Positions 1 through 7,151 of a stretch of DNA of 8,195 bases are shown piece after piece. The notes beneath the pieces were generated by a model that saw nothing but the letters and a program-made list of their open reading frames with translations, searched no databases and was not told the DNA's origin. The stretch lies in contig JAAVHY010000018.1 of the NCBI GenBank assembly GCA_014799485.1, positions 1 to 8,195 of the forward strand, given 5' to 3'. The DNA is from Clostridiales bacterium. GTDB lineage: Bacteria > Bacillota_A > Clostridia > Oscillospirales > Oscillospiraceae. Every line of letters begins with the position of its first letter. Position 1 is the stretch's first letter. Made by a program: the position numbers and the translations under genes.

Positions 1-20
1 ATACTTTGACATTACGACGC

Positions 21-995
21 TTAGTTTTGAAATCGGATCTGCTCCCCGGTGACCAGAGGATACCGGGTCAAATCAGCACCGTCCAGATCTGTCCGATGCA
101 GATCTACCGCGCTGATTTGGTGGTTGTCATAGGTGGTGTAGTAGTAGATCCCGCGGTCCGCGTTGCAGCAGGAGGTGTAGATGGTATACTCGTACACGCC
201 GGGCTCCACCTCACAGCAGCCCCGCTGCTGATCCACGCTGTTCAGAATGTGGAAAAACTGGCTGACGCTCTCCTCCTCCGACGGGCCGGAGCGGGAGTTG
301 AGCCGCACAAACGCCGCGCGGACAAACCGGGACTGGGAGGACAGATCCCCGGGCAGACCCAGCGCCCCCATCCCCCGGCTATAGTGGGCCAGATCCAGCT
401 GACTGGAAAAGTGGTTTTGAGGCTGGCGGGGGGACAGGGCCATATAGTTGTTCAGGTTGAACATTTGCTCATCAAAGGGCGGGTTGTTGGTCAGCACGCC
501 CGCCGGATCGTCATACACCCGCAGGCCATCCTTCATCGACTCCACCACGATGGCCCCGGTTTTATCGGCAATGATCCAGTGGAGCTGGGCCGCGGGCAGC
601 ATGGCATTGAAGGTCCCGTCTGTCAGGTTCAGCCGGTCGAGCCGCGCCCGGGTCTCCTCCACCGTGGCGCAGCGGCCGAGGATCCAGGGGATGAACTCAT
701 AGGTATCCACGTTCTCCCGTTCCGGGTCAGGCTTGTGATAGACCGCGTTGCCCACAAAATTCAGCCCCGCCATGCCCAGGCCCTTTTCATTCACCGCGTC
801 GTAGTACAGGGGATAGCCGTCCGCCACATGGGCCATGCCGATCATGGCGTAGTGCCGCTCCAGCGTCTCCCCGGCCCGGAATCGGAAGGGGTAGCCCCGT
901 GGGGTGACGGTGATCTCCTCGCCGTAGGAATCCTCATAGTCCAGCGTCCTGCCAAAGTAAAAGTCGCGCGTCAGATAAGTGGCTGCGGTACACAT
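21..995 (-). CDS. bsh: Bile salt hydrolase (choloylglycine hydrolase, Ntn-hydrolase family)
   Basis: Predicted to hydrolyse the amide bond of glycine- or taurine-conjugated bile acids, releasing free bile acid and the amino acid, probably in the cytoplasm because no signal peptide is visible. The protein is 324 residues, the usual family length. Catalytic positions of the family are all recognisable: Cys2 (exposed after removal of Met1), Arg16 and Asp19 in GRTLDYE, Asn79 in GLNF, the LTNNP motif near 168-172, and Arg223 in SRFVR after LGLPGDLSS. The ATG at 995 is chosen because Cys must be residue 2; the TTG one codon upstream would add a residue. A GGAGG at 1003-1007 lies 7 nt before it. The gene follows the SLH gene by 47 nt on the same strand without a recognisable terminator, so co-transcription is likely. 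The loop YSRGMG (205-210) sits where substrate-selectivity loops lie. Penicillin V acylase is the main alternative within the family, but overall resemblance favours bile salt hydrolase. Confidence 0.95.
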   Translation of the reverse strand: MCTAATYLTRDFYFGRTLDYEDSYGEEITVTPRGYPFRFRAGETLERHYAMIGMAHVADGYPLYYDAVNEKGLGMAGLNFVGNAVYHKPDPERENVDTYEFIPWILGRCATVEETRARLDRLNLTDGTFNAMLPAAQLHWIIADKTGAIVVESMKDGLRVYDDPAGVLTNNPPFDEQMFNLNNYMALSPRQPQNHFSSQLDLAHYSRGMGALGLPGDLSSQSRFVRAAFVRLNSRSGPSEEESVSQFFHILNSVDQQRGCCEVEPGVYEYTIYTSCCNADRGIYYYTTYDNHQISAVDLHRTDLDGADLTRYPLVTGEQIRFQN

Positions 996-1002
996 CAAAA
1001 TT

Positions 1003-1007
1003 CCTCC
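1003..1007 (-). promoter_or_regulatory. Ribosome binding site of bsh (GGAGG)
   Basis: GGAGG on the minus strand, 7 nt upstream of the ATG at 995. It supports the start that leaves Cys as residue 2. Confidence 0.8.
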
Positions 1008-1021
1008 GTTTCAGGCATATG

Positions 1022-1036
1022 GTGGGACCGGCCCAC
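1022..1036 (-). other. Short GC hairpin between the SLH gene and bsh, not a terminator
   Basis: GTGGG and CCCAC flank a 5-nt loop, giving a 5-bp GC-rich stem just after the SLH stop codon. No T-run follows in the direction of transcription, so it does not look like an intrinsic terminator. It could slow processing or 3' decay between the two genes, which is inference. Confidence 0.4.
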
Positions 1037-1042
1037 ATTCGG

Positions 1043-3445
1043 TCAGGTCCCCGCCTCCACGACCCGGACCTGCTGGCCCGTGGTGTCGATATAGACCGTC
1101 ACGGTGTCCGAGAAATTGCGGCACTCGCCCAGGCTGGAGAATTTGGTCACGCTGGGATCGCTCGGATACCAAAGCTCCCCCACAGGGATCCACGCCGGAA
1201 GCTCTCCCTCCCAAGTGCCGCCCTTGGACACCATCCACTGCACCCACGTGGGCAGGGCCCTTTCGCCTCCGTAAGACGCCGCGCCGTTGAAGCACTGGAC
1301 GTCTTCGTCCACCTGGTACACGCCCTTGCTCGTGCGCACATAGGTGATGCCGTCCCGGGTGTAAAAGGCGGAGGAGGGCACATTGGTAATGGCCTGGAGA
1401 TAGGTGACGCTGGCAGTGCCATCGTATTCCACCACAACCCCGTAGCCCCCGCGGTAATGGCTGCTGCCGGTGCTGTAGGTCTCAGTACCGTCCTTCCCGG
1501 TGAACACCAGCTGCTGCACCGTCTGGAGCGACCACCTGGGCTTAGACCCTGCCCCCGTTCCCGGCAGCTGCACGATCTGATAGCCGGAGAGCGCGTCGAT
1601 CCGCCCGTACTTCAGCCCGTTCCCGGAATAGGAGCTCAGGATGATGAGATCCACCAGGTCGGAGCTGTCCTTGTGGTACTGTATGGCATCGACATTAGAG
1701 GGAAGTTCAGCCAAACTCCTGGGTATCAGCCCGTTCAAAGTGCGCTCATAGACCTGCACGCCGGGGCTCACCCGCATCTTGTTCAGGGTCATGTTCACGG
1801 TGTTGAACTGGCTGCTGATCTGGGTGCCCGCCGGCTCCAGGATCAGCCTGCCCCGTTCCTCAGAGCGGGCGTTGAGGATATTATCCTGGGCGGTCCCCGT
1901 CTGGACGGAGTTGGACATCTCCAGCGTCAGATCACAGCCCAGCAGCTGGAAGCCGTCCCCCACGATCACGCCCAGGGCCTGACAGGTGACTTTGCCCGCG
2001 TCCTTGGGCAGCAGTCCGGCCACCCTGCCGCTGGAGGTGAGCAGCAGCGTAATGGAGTCGCCGAGCTTTCGCCCGGAGAAGGCCGAGGAGGCGTCCGCCA
2101 TCACGTCGAACTGGTTGCCCCCCGCGGCGGTGATGCGGCTGGGGAAACCGGCGGACGGGGAGGCGTTTTCATACACGCAGGTCAGCCGCACGTCGCACAC
2201 ATCCAGCACCTTCGCCACCGGGTCATAGGTGACCACGTCATACTGCTTGATGGCGTCCATGGATATGGACGCGCCGTTTTTGCGGATGGTGTAGTTCCGC
2301 TCGCTGCCGGTGAGGGAGCTGAAGGTCTCATAGCTGGCCTTCCGGCTCCCCATCACCAGGAAGCCGGTCTCGGCGGTGGCCTCCGTCCGGTACAGCCCCA
2401 CCACCTTCCCCTGCCCGTCCAGGTAGAGGGTCACCATGGCGCCAACGCGCAGACTGGCCATGTACTCCTTGTAGGTGGTCATCCCTCCGTCCTGGGCCGA
2501 GCCAACGTACACCGCGGTGTCCTCCGGCAGATTGTACCGCTGGTTGTTGAGATAGAGGTAGTACCCCTGCTTGCGCTGCACGGGGCCGGTGACGCAGGTG
2601 GACTCGTCGGGCACCAGCGTGACAAAGTGACCCTGTTTATCCAGCACGGCCCGCCCCCGCTTGCCCAGCAGGGACTGGTCCACCGGTCCGGCGGCCAGAT
2701 AGGACTCGGTGCCCTCTCCCGTCGCTACCACGACCCAGCCGGACTGCCCGTTGACGGTGGCGTCGCTGGCCAGGAGGATGGCGTTTTCCACGGGGTCGCC
2801 CAGCCTGGCGGCGTAGGGTTTGCCGTCCTCTTTGGTGGGGGCGGACAGCATATTGTAGAACAGCAGGGCGGTCTGCCCCCGGGTGATGGGGCCGGAGGGG
2901 TTTTCCACCCCCAGGCCCTGGGCCAGCCCGAGCTGCGCGGCGGTCTCGATGGCGCTGCGGGGCCAGGCCCGGTTTGCCTCCTCGCCATAGCCCAGGATGC
3001 GCAGGATCAGGGTGGCCGCCTCCTGATAGGTGACCTCCCGATCCGGCCCGAACATCCCGTTGCCCAGGCCCAGCATCAGCCGCGTGCCCGACTCCGCCGG
3101 CACCTCGGTGGTGGCGGCCAGGTTCACATAGCCCCGGGCCCAATGGTTCTTCATGTCGGTGAAAATGGTGCGGTACGCCTGGGCCTGGGCCTGCTCGCCC
3201 ATGCCCATGAGCTCCACCGCCATTTTGCAAAGCTGCGCCCGGGTCAGGTGGCCGCCGGGAGAGAACTGCCCCTCCCCGGTGCCTGACACCACGCCCAGGG
3301 CGGACAGCGCGTCCGCCGCCATGGACATCCGCTCATCCGGCACGTCCCGGAAGCGGCTGGCATGGCCGGGCAGCACCGTCAGCGACAGCGCCGCCGCCAT
3401 GGCCAGCAGCAGGGACAGCGCCCGTTTTTGTTTGGTCGTTTTCAT
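1043..3445 (-). CDS. Secreted S-layer homology (SLH) domain protein, probable wall-attached partner of the exporter
   Basis: An 800-residue exported protein. Residues 1-29 form a signal peptide with a basic start (MKTTKQKR), a hydrophobic core (LSLLLAMAAALSLTVL) and likely cleavage after GHA. Three SLH domains follow: about 31-80 (FRDVP to LTRAQ), 93-153 (FTDMKNHWARGYV to VTYQE) and 156-200 (ending ITRGQTALLFYNML). SLH domains normally bind pyruvylated secondary cell-wall polymers, so the protein should sit on the wall. Residues 201-800 match no catalytic family I can name. They look beta-rich and repeat a hairpin-like pattern, near 263-278, 334-352, 402-417, 461-479 and 780-796, of the type VTLYLDGQGKVVGL. 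The ATG at 3445 has AGGAGG 7 nt upstream that overlaps the TAA of the permease gene; only 12 nt separate the genes. The coupling suggests a role with the exporter, as partner or as cargo, but the function is unknown. Confidence 0.9.
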   Translation of the reverse strand: MKTTKQKRALSLLLAMAAALSLTVLPGHASRFRDVPDERMSMAADALSALGVVSGTGEGQFSPGGHLTRAQLCKMAVELMGMGEQAQAQAYRTIFTDMKNHWARGYVNLAATTEVPAESGTRLMLGLGNGMFGPDREVTYQEAATLILRILGYGEEANRAWPRSAIETAAQLGLAQGLGVENPSGPITRGQTALLFYNMLSAPTKEDGKPYAARLGDPVENAILLASDATVNGQSGWVVVATGEGTESYLAAGPVDQSLLGKRGRAVLDKQGHFVTLVPDESTCVTGPVQRKQGYYLYLNNQRYNLPEDTAVYVGSAQDGGMTTYKEYMASLRVGAMVTLYLDGQGKVVGLYRTEATAETGFLVMGSRKASYETFSSLTGSERNYTIRKNGASISMDAIKQYDVVTYDPVAKVLDVCDVRLTCVYENASPSAGFPSRITAAGGNQFDVMADASSAFSGRKLGDSITLLLTSSGRVAGLLPKDAGKVTCQALGVIVGDGFQLLGCDLTLEMSNSVQTGTAQDNILNARSEERGRLILEPAGTQISSQFNTVNMTLNKMRVSPGVQVYERTLNGLIPRSLAELPSNVDAIQYHKDSSDLVDLIILSSYSGNGLKYGRIDALSGYQIVQLPGTGAGSKPRWSLQTVQQLVFTGKDGTETYSTGSSHYRGGYGVVVEYDGTASVTYLQAITNVPSSAFYTRDGITYVRTSKGVYQVDEDVQCFNGAASYGGERALPTWVQWMVSKGGTWEGELPAWIPVGELWYPSDPSVTKFSSLGECRNFSDTVTVYIDTTGQQVRVVEAGT

Positions 3446-3452
3446 CTGTCTT

Positions 3453-3460
3453 CCTCCTTA
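3453..3460 (-). promoter_or_regulatory. Ribosome binding site of the SLH gene, fused to the permease stop codon
   Basis: The minus strand reads TAAGGAGG, so the TAA ending the permease gene directly supplies the first bases of the Shine-Dalgarno sequence, 7 nt before the ATG at 3445. Ribosomes ending on the permease message are placed to start the SLH gene. Confidence 0.75.
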
Positions 3461-4681
3461 TTCCGCCCGCAGGGCCTCCACCGGCTGGAGGCTGGACGCC
3501 TTGATGGCGGGATACAGCCCGAACAGCACCCCCAGCACCACCGAGAAGGTGAACGCCCCGACGGTGATGGTCATGCTGGGCCACAATATCATGCCCTGGA
3601 GCAGGAATTTTCCCGCGATGAGGGCACCCATACAGCCCAGCAGGATGCCGATCAGCCCGCCGATGCCGCAGATCACCGCCGCCTCGATGAGAAACTGGAC
3701 GATGATGCTCCGGCGCTCCGCGCCGATGGCCTTGCGGATGCCGATCTCCCGGGTGCGCTCGGTGACGGTGACCAGCATGATGTTCATGATGCCGATGCCG
3801 CCCACCAGCAGGGAGATGCCCGCGATGGCCCCCAGAACCAGGGACTGCATCAGGCTCTGCTCCTGGACCTGGCTGGACCAGTCGTTGTTGCTGTATACGT
3901 CGTAGTCCCCGTTCTCGCCCCTGGTGATAAAGCCCCCCAAAAAGGCCTTCAGCCTGGCGATGGCCAGGGTGGTGGCGGAGGCGCTCTTGGCCTTCACCAC
4001 GTACTGGTTGATCTCCTGGTTGTTGTTCAGGGTGCGGTTGAAGGTGTAGGGCAGCAGCACCACGTTGTCCATGTCGCTCATGCCCTCCAGGCCGGTGGAC
4101 TCATACCAGCCCACCACCAGGAAGGGCTGGCTGTTGATGAAGATGGTCTCTCCCACCGGGTCCACAAAGTCGAACAAGATCTCCTTGGCCCCGCCACCCA
4201 GTACGCACACCTTGTTGCTTTTTTCCACGTCCAGGAAGGACAGCTCCCGGCCGCCTCCCAGGGTGTAGTTGTTGCACACTCCGTACTGGTCGGAGCCCAG
4301 CTTGATGGACAGCCGTTTGTTCCAGTCGTCCCAGTTCTGGGTGCTGAAGGTCTTGGCGCCGTATTTGATGGTGATCTCCTGCCACACCTCGATCTGGGGC
4401 GTCACCCCCAGCACCAGGTCCTGCATTCCCAGGCAGTACTCGTACAGCAGGTCGGAGACGCTGCCGGAGCTTCCGTAATACTGGTAGGCGTAGATCTGAA
4501 TCTTGTTTTCTCCCATGGCCTCGAAGTACTCCAGGCTCCGCTTGTTCATGCCCTGGACCACCGACACCATGATGACCACGCTGGCCACGCCGATGATGAT
4601 GCCCAGCATGGTGAGGAAGGAGCGCATTTTCTTGGCGGCGATGGACTTGAAGGCCATCTTGAACGCCTGCATCATGTTCAC
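3458..4681 (-). CDS. MacB/YknZ-like ABC transporter permease (FtsX superfamily)
   Basis: Membrane subunit of a type VII ABC system, 407 residues. It has an amphipathic N-terminus, a first membrane segment at about 22-43, a large extracytoplasmic domain at about 44-280, and three further segments at about 282-305, 328-356 and 371-391. This is the MacB topology. Family signatures include NIMLVTVTERTREIGIRKAIGA (split: 300-310 and 311-321) between the second and third segments, and GLYPAIKASSLQPVEALR at the C-terminus. Such permeases transmit ATP-driven movement to the outside (mechanotransmission) rather than opening a classical channel. A GTG start at 4681 is preferred because AGGAGGT lies 9 nt upstream; the ATGs at 4675 and 4672 would be 15 and 18 nt away. 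The GTG overlaps the ATPase TGA by 4 nt (GTGA), implying translational coupling. Known relatives export peptides, macrolides or lipoproteins or confer peptide resistance; the substrate here is not deducible. Confidence 0.93.
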   Translation of the reverse strand: MNMMQAFKMAFKSIAAKKMRSFLTMLGIIIGVASVVIMVSVVQGMNKRSLEYFEAMGENKIQIYAYQYYGSSGSVSDLLYEYCLGMQDLVLGVTPQIEVWQEITIKYGAKTFSTQNWDDWNKRLSIKLGSDQYGVCNNYTLGGGRELSFLDVEKSNKVCVLGGGAKEILFDFVDPVGETIFINSQPFLVVGWYESTGLEGMSDMDNVVLLPYTFNRTLNNNQEINQYVVKAKSASATTLAIARLKAFLGGFITRGENGDYDVYSNNDWSSQVQEQSLMQSLVLGAIAGISLLVGGIGIMNIMLVTVTERTREIGIRKAIGAERRSIIVQFLIEAAVICGIGGLIGILLGCMGALIAGKFLLQGMILWPSMTITVGAFTFSVVLGVLFGLYPAIKASSLQPVEALRAE

Positions 4682-5373
4682 AGCCAGTCCACCTCCTGGT
4701 GCGCGTCGGATATGATCCTGCCGTCGGACAGCCGCACCACCCTGGGGGCGGTGGCGGCGATGCCGTCATCGTGGGTGATGAGCAGGATGGTGGTGCCCTC
4801 CCGGTAGAGCTGCTGGAGTATGGCCAGCACGTGCCGCCCGGTCTTGGAATCCAGGGCGCCGGTGGGCTCATCGGCCATGATGATGGGGGGATGGGTGGCG
4901 ATGGCCCGGGCGATGGCCACCCGCTGCTGCTGGCCGCCGGACATCTGGCTGGGCCGGTGGTGGGCCCGGTCGTCCATTCCCACCCTGGCCAGGGCGGCCA
5001 TGGCCAGCTCCTCCCGCTCGAAGATGGAGGTGCCCCGGTAAATGAGGGGCAGTATCACGTTGTCCAGCGCGTTCAGATCCTGGAGCAGGTTGTAGCCCTG
5101 GAAGATGAAGCCGATCTCCCGGTTGCGGATGCGGGCCAGCTCCCTGTCGCTCAGGGAGGTGACGTCGGTGCCGTTCAGGCTGTAGCGGCCCCGGGTGGGC
5201 ACGTCCAGACAGCCCAGCACGTTCATCATGGTGGACTTGCCTGAGCCGGAGGCCCCCACGATGGCCACGAATTCCCCCCGGTCGATCTGGAGGGACACGC
5301 CGTCCAGCGCCCGCACCTCGCTTTCCTGGCCCTCGTTGTAGATTTTATAGAGGTCTTGAATGTCAATCAGCAT
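4678..5373 (-). CDS. MacB/YknY/LolD-like ABC transporter ATPase
   Basis: Cytoplasmic ATPase that powers the adjacent permease. The 231 residues are the normal length for a stand-alone MacB/LolD-type nucleotide-binding subunit. All motifs are intact: Walker [10 protein letters not shown] (40-48), Q-loop Gln92 in FQGYNLL, signature MSGGQQQR (144-151, Met in place of the more common Leu), Walker B IIMADEP with catalytic Glu169, D-loop GALD (172-175) and H-loop His201. The start ATG at 5373 lies 9 nt after the adaptor stop codon, with GAGGTGG immediately upstream. The 3' end carries the ribosome binding site of the permease inside the codons for its last residues (QEVDWL). Confidence 0.96.
   Translation of the reverse strand: MLIDIQDLYKIYNEGQESEVRALDGVSLQIDRGEFVAIVGASGSGKSTMMNVLGCLDVPTRGRYSLNGTDVTSLSDRELARIRNREIGFIFQGYNLLQDLNALDNVILPLIYRGTSIFEREELAMAALARVGMDDRAHHRPSQMSGGQQQRVAIARAIATHPPIIMADEPTGALDSKTGRHVLAILQQLYREGTTILLITHDDGIAATAPRVVRLSDGRIISDAHQEVDWL
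4691..4697 (-). promoter_or_regulatory. Ribosome binding site of the permease inside the ATPase coding end
   Basis: AGGAGGT on the minus strand is read as part of the final ATPase codons and lies 9 nt before the GTG at 4681. This spacing decides for GTG over the downstream ATG codons. Confidence 0.7.
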
Positions 5374-5377
5374 GACG

Positions 5378-5385
5378 CCACCTCA
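5378..5385 (-). promoter_or_regulatory. Ribosome binding site of the ATPase, fused to the adaptor stop codon
   Basis: The minus strand reads TGAGGTGG. The TGA of the adaptor gene overlaps the Shine-Dalgarno sequence of the ATPase gene, which begins 9 nt after that stop codon. Confidence 0.65.
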
Positions 5386-7047
5386 GTAGTACCCGTATCC
5401 CTGGTCCGTCATGTAGCTGATGAACACCATGTCCCCGTCCTCCACGCCGGAGACGATCTCCACCACCTTGGGGTCGGGGATACCCGTCTCCACCAGAACG
5501 GGCCAGTAGCCGTCCTCCGGGCCGGGCACGCCGGTGATGGAGGGGTCCAGCTCCACGTAATTTTCCGGCTGCTCCGGCCGCTGGACGAACACCACAGTCT
5601 GCTTCTCGCCGTTCACGTCAAGCACGGATTTCACCGCCGTGGTGGGCACCAGCACGCAGTTGTCCGACTGGCTGGTGACGAAGGAGTAGTCCAGCCACAC
5701 CCCGGCGTACAGGCTGCCGTCGTAGTTGTCCACCTCCAGGGTGACGGGGAAGGTGGACATCCCCTGCCCCACCTCGCCCTGCATCTCGATGTTGGTGACG
5801 GTGCCGATATAGAAGCCGCCGCTGTAGTTGGACAGCTCCACCGTATCGCCCAGCTTGATAAAGCCGATGTTCTGGTCGTCCACCTGGATGGTGACCGTCA
5901 TTGTGGTGGTGTTCTGGATGGTGATGACCGCGTCGCCCGCCTTTACCTCGCTGCCCTCGGCGATGGTGCAGGAGATGATGGTGCCGTCAATGGGGGCGGC
6001 GGCGTTCAGCGCGTCCAGGTTGGCCTGGGCCTCGTCCAGCCGCTCCCGGGCGGCGATGAGCTGCTCGTCCAGGCTCTCCGAGCTCATGGTGAGCAGGGCC
6101 TCCCCGGCGGACACCCTGGCGTGGTTGAGCAGATTACTGCTCACCAGCGGGCCCCCCGCCCTGGTGACCAGGCTCCGGCTCTCGTAATACTGGGTTTTGC
6201 TCTGTTCGTAGGGGTAGATGGGCAGGCCGTCCCCGCCGGTGAGGACGGCGGACGCCTCCATCTCGGCGGTGAGGGTGCCGGGGTTGTCAAAGGCGATGAC
6301 TACCTCAAAGTAGATGCCCCCCTCCGGGGTGATGAAGCTGACCTTGTTGACCTGCTCCACTGTGCCCGTCCCGGTATACATCACCGCGGGGACGGACACC
6401 TGGGCGGTCTGGCCCACCCAGATCTCCCCGTCATAGGCATAGCTGAAGTAGAGGGACAGCTTCAGCCTGGTGTCGTTTACTAAAGTGGCCACCGTGCTGC
6501 CCTCCCCCACGTTATCGCCGGGGCTGAACTCGGTGACATCCAGCAGCTTGCCCGAGAAGGGCGCCCGCAGGGTCAGGTTGTCCAGCTTCTCGTTGAGGGA
6601 GTTCATCTGCTGCTGGGCGGTGGCCAGCGCGTCCTCGGCGGCCTGGCTGTACACGGAAAACAGCGGCTGGCCGGCAAACACAATATCTCCCTGGGACACC
6701 AGCACCTGTTCCACGGTGCCGTTGGCCGGGATGGTGACGGTGGCGGTTTCCTTGGCGGTGGCGTTGCCGCTGCCCTGCACGGTGCTCTGGATGGAACCTA
6801 TGTAGGCGGGCTCGGCGTAGATATCTCCCAGAGAATCATCCTCCCGGAACACCAAAAACCACAGTCCAAAGATGATGCCGCCCAGTACGGCCGCCGCCGT
6901 CACGCCGGCGACGATACGCTTGACCAGCTTTTTCTTCTCCGCAGCGGTGCGCGTCTTCTTTTTTGGGGCGGGAGCCTGTTCCGGGGCTTGTCCTGCCGGC
7001 TGCTCCGGGGCCTGGATGGGGGCGTCAGGTAACTCAAGGTCGGGCAT
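5383..7047 (-). CDS. HlyD/MacA/YknX-like periplasmic-adaptor (membrane fusion) protein with duplicated modules
   Basis: Adaptor subunit of the exporter, 554 residues from the chosen ATG. Residues 1-44 are a cytoplasmic Pro/Ala/Gln- and Lys-rich tail, and 45-67 are one membrane anchor, so the rest lies outside the membrane. Two lipoyl/hairpin/barrel units can be traced. The first has lipoyl halves at 100-133 (IPANGTVEQVLVSQGDIV) and 159-190 (LRAPFSGKLLDV), a short coiled hairpin at 134-158 and a barrel to about 270. The second has a hairpin at 325-349, a lipoyl half at 350-379 (APIDGTIISCTIAEGSEVKAG) and a barrel to about 460. A membrane-proximal domain ends the protein (VLVPTTAVKSVL, then VETGI...GVEDGDMVFIS). 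YknX and MacA are about 370-400 residues, so this protein is long. AGGAGG at 7057-7062, 9 nt before the ATG at 7047, fixes the start; an upstream extension to 7161 is Cys-rich, crosses the promoter and is rejected. Confidence 0.92.
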   Translation of the reverse strand: MPDLELPDAPIQAPEQPAGQAPEQAPAPKKKTRTAAEKKKLVKRIVAGVTAAAVLGGIIFGLWFLVFREDDSLGDIYAEPAYIGSIQSTVQGSGNATAKETATVTIPANGTVEQVLVSQGDIVFAGQPLFSVYSQAAEDALATAQQQMNSLNEKLDNLTLRAPFSGKLLDVTEFSPGDNVGEGSTVATLVNDTRLKLSLYFSYAYDGEIWVGQTAQVSVPAVMYTGTGTVEQVNKVSFITPEGGIYFEVVIAFDNPGTLTAEMEASAVLTGGDGLPIYPYEQSKTQYYESRSLVTRAGGPLVSSNLLNHARVSAGEALLTMSSESLDEQLIAARERLDEAQANLDALNAAAPIDGTIISCTIAEGSEVKAGDAVITIQNTTTMTVTIQVDDQNIGFIKLGDTVELSNYSGGFYIGTVTNIEMQGEVGQGMSTFPVTLEVDNYDGSLYAGVWLDYSFVTSQSDNCVLVPTTAVKSVLDVNGEKQTVVFVQRPEQPENYVELDPSITGVPGPEDGYWPVLVETGIPDPKVVEIVSGVEDGDMVFISYMTDQGYGYY

Positions 7048-7056
7048 GGTATCGTT

Positions 7057-7062
7057 CCTCCT
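7057..7062 (-). promoter_or_regulatory. Ribosome binding site of the adaptor gene (AGGAGG)
   Basis: A perfect AGGAGG lies 9 nt before the ATG at 7047. It selects that start over in-frame codons further upstream. Confidence 0.85.
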
Positions 7063-7082
7063 GTCGTTGGGGGTGGGAAAGC

Positions 7083-7100
7083 GCGTCCTCCCCGGGACGC
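7083..7100 (-). promoter_or_regulatory. GC-rich hairpin in the operon leader
   Basis: GCGTCC and GGACGC pair around a 6-nt loop, CGGGGA on the transcribed strand. The stem would lie about 9 nt from the predicted transcript start and about 20 nt upstream of the ribosome binding site. It could act as a 5' stabilising stem or a regulatory fold. No T-run follows, so it is not an intrinsic terminator. Confidence 0.4.
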
Positions 7101-7111
7101 TTGTTCGCAGT

Positions 7112-7129
7112 TTCCAGTATAGCTGGGAA
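7112..7129. promoter_or_regulatory. Imperfect inverted repeat over the -10 element
   Basis: TTCCAG and CTGGGAA form arms around the 5-nt centre TATAG, with one extra G in one arm. The dyad covers the -10 box of the operon promoter, a position typical of a repressor site. No specific regulator can be named. Confidence 0.3.
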
Positions 7130-7144
7130 GAGCAGGAAAAACAA
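7116..7144 (-). promoter_or_regulatory. Predicted SigA-type promoter of the exporter operon
   Basis: On the minus strand, TTGTTT (7144-7139) and TATACT (7121-7116) are separated by exactly 17 nt. The -10 matches the consensus at 5 of 6 positions; the -35 matches only at 3 of 6, which suits a promoter needing an activator. Transcription would start near 7109, giving a leader of about 62 nt before the adaptor ATG. Confidence 0.55.
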
Positions 7145-7151
7145 CAACAAT

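Noticed and set aside
1022..1036. Intrinsic terminator between the SLH gene and bsh
   Set aside because: The 5-bp hairpin has no following T-run, so transcription is expected to continue into bsh.
1019..3286. Plus-strand open frame of 755 codons opposite the SLH gene
   Set aside because: It is rich in His, Gly, Pro and Gln with no domain or ribosome binding site, the typical composition of an antisense shadow of a GC-rich gene; the minus strand carries a clear signal peptide and SLH domains.
3362..4807. Plus-strand open frame of 481 codons opposite the permease
   Set aside because: His/Asp/Gly/Val-rich antisense shadow with no recognisable motif; the opposite strand encodes an intact MacB-type permease.
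5356..6483. Plus-strand open frame of 375 codons opposite the adaptor
   Set aside because: Same shadow composition (many His, Gly, Val, Asp), no ribosome binding site and no domain.
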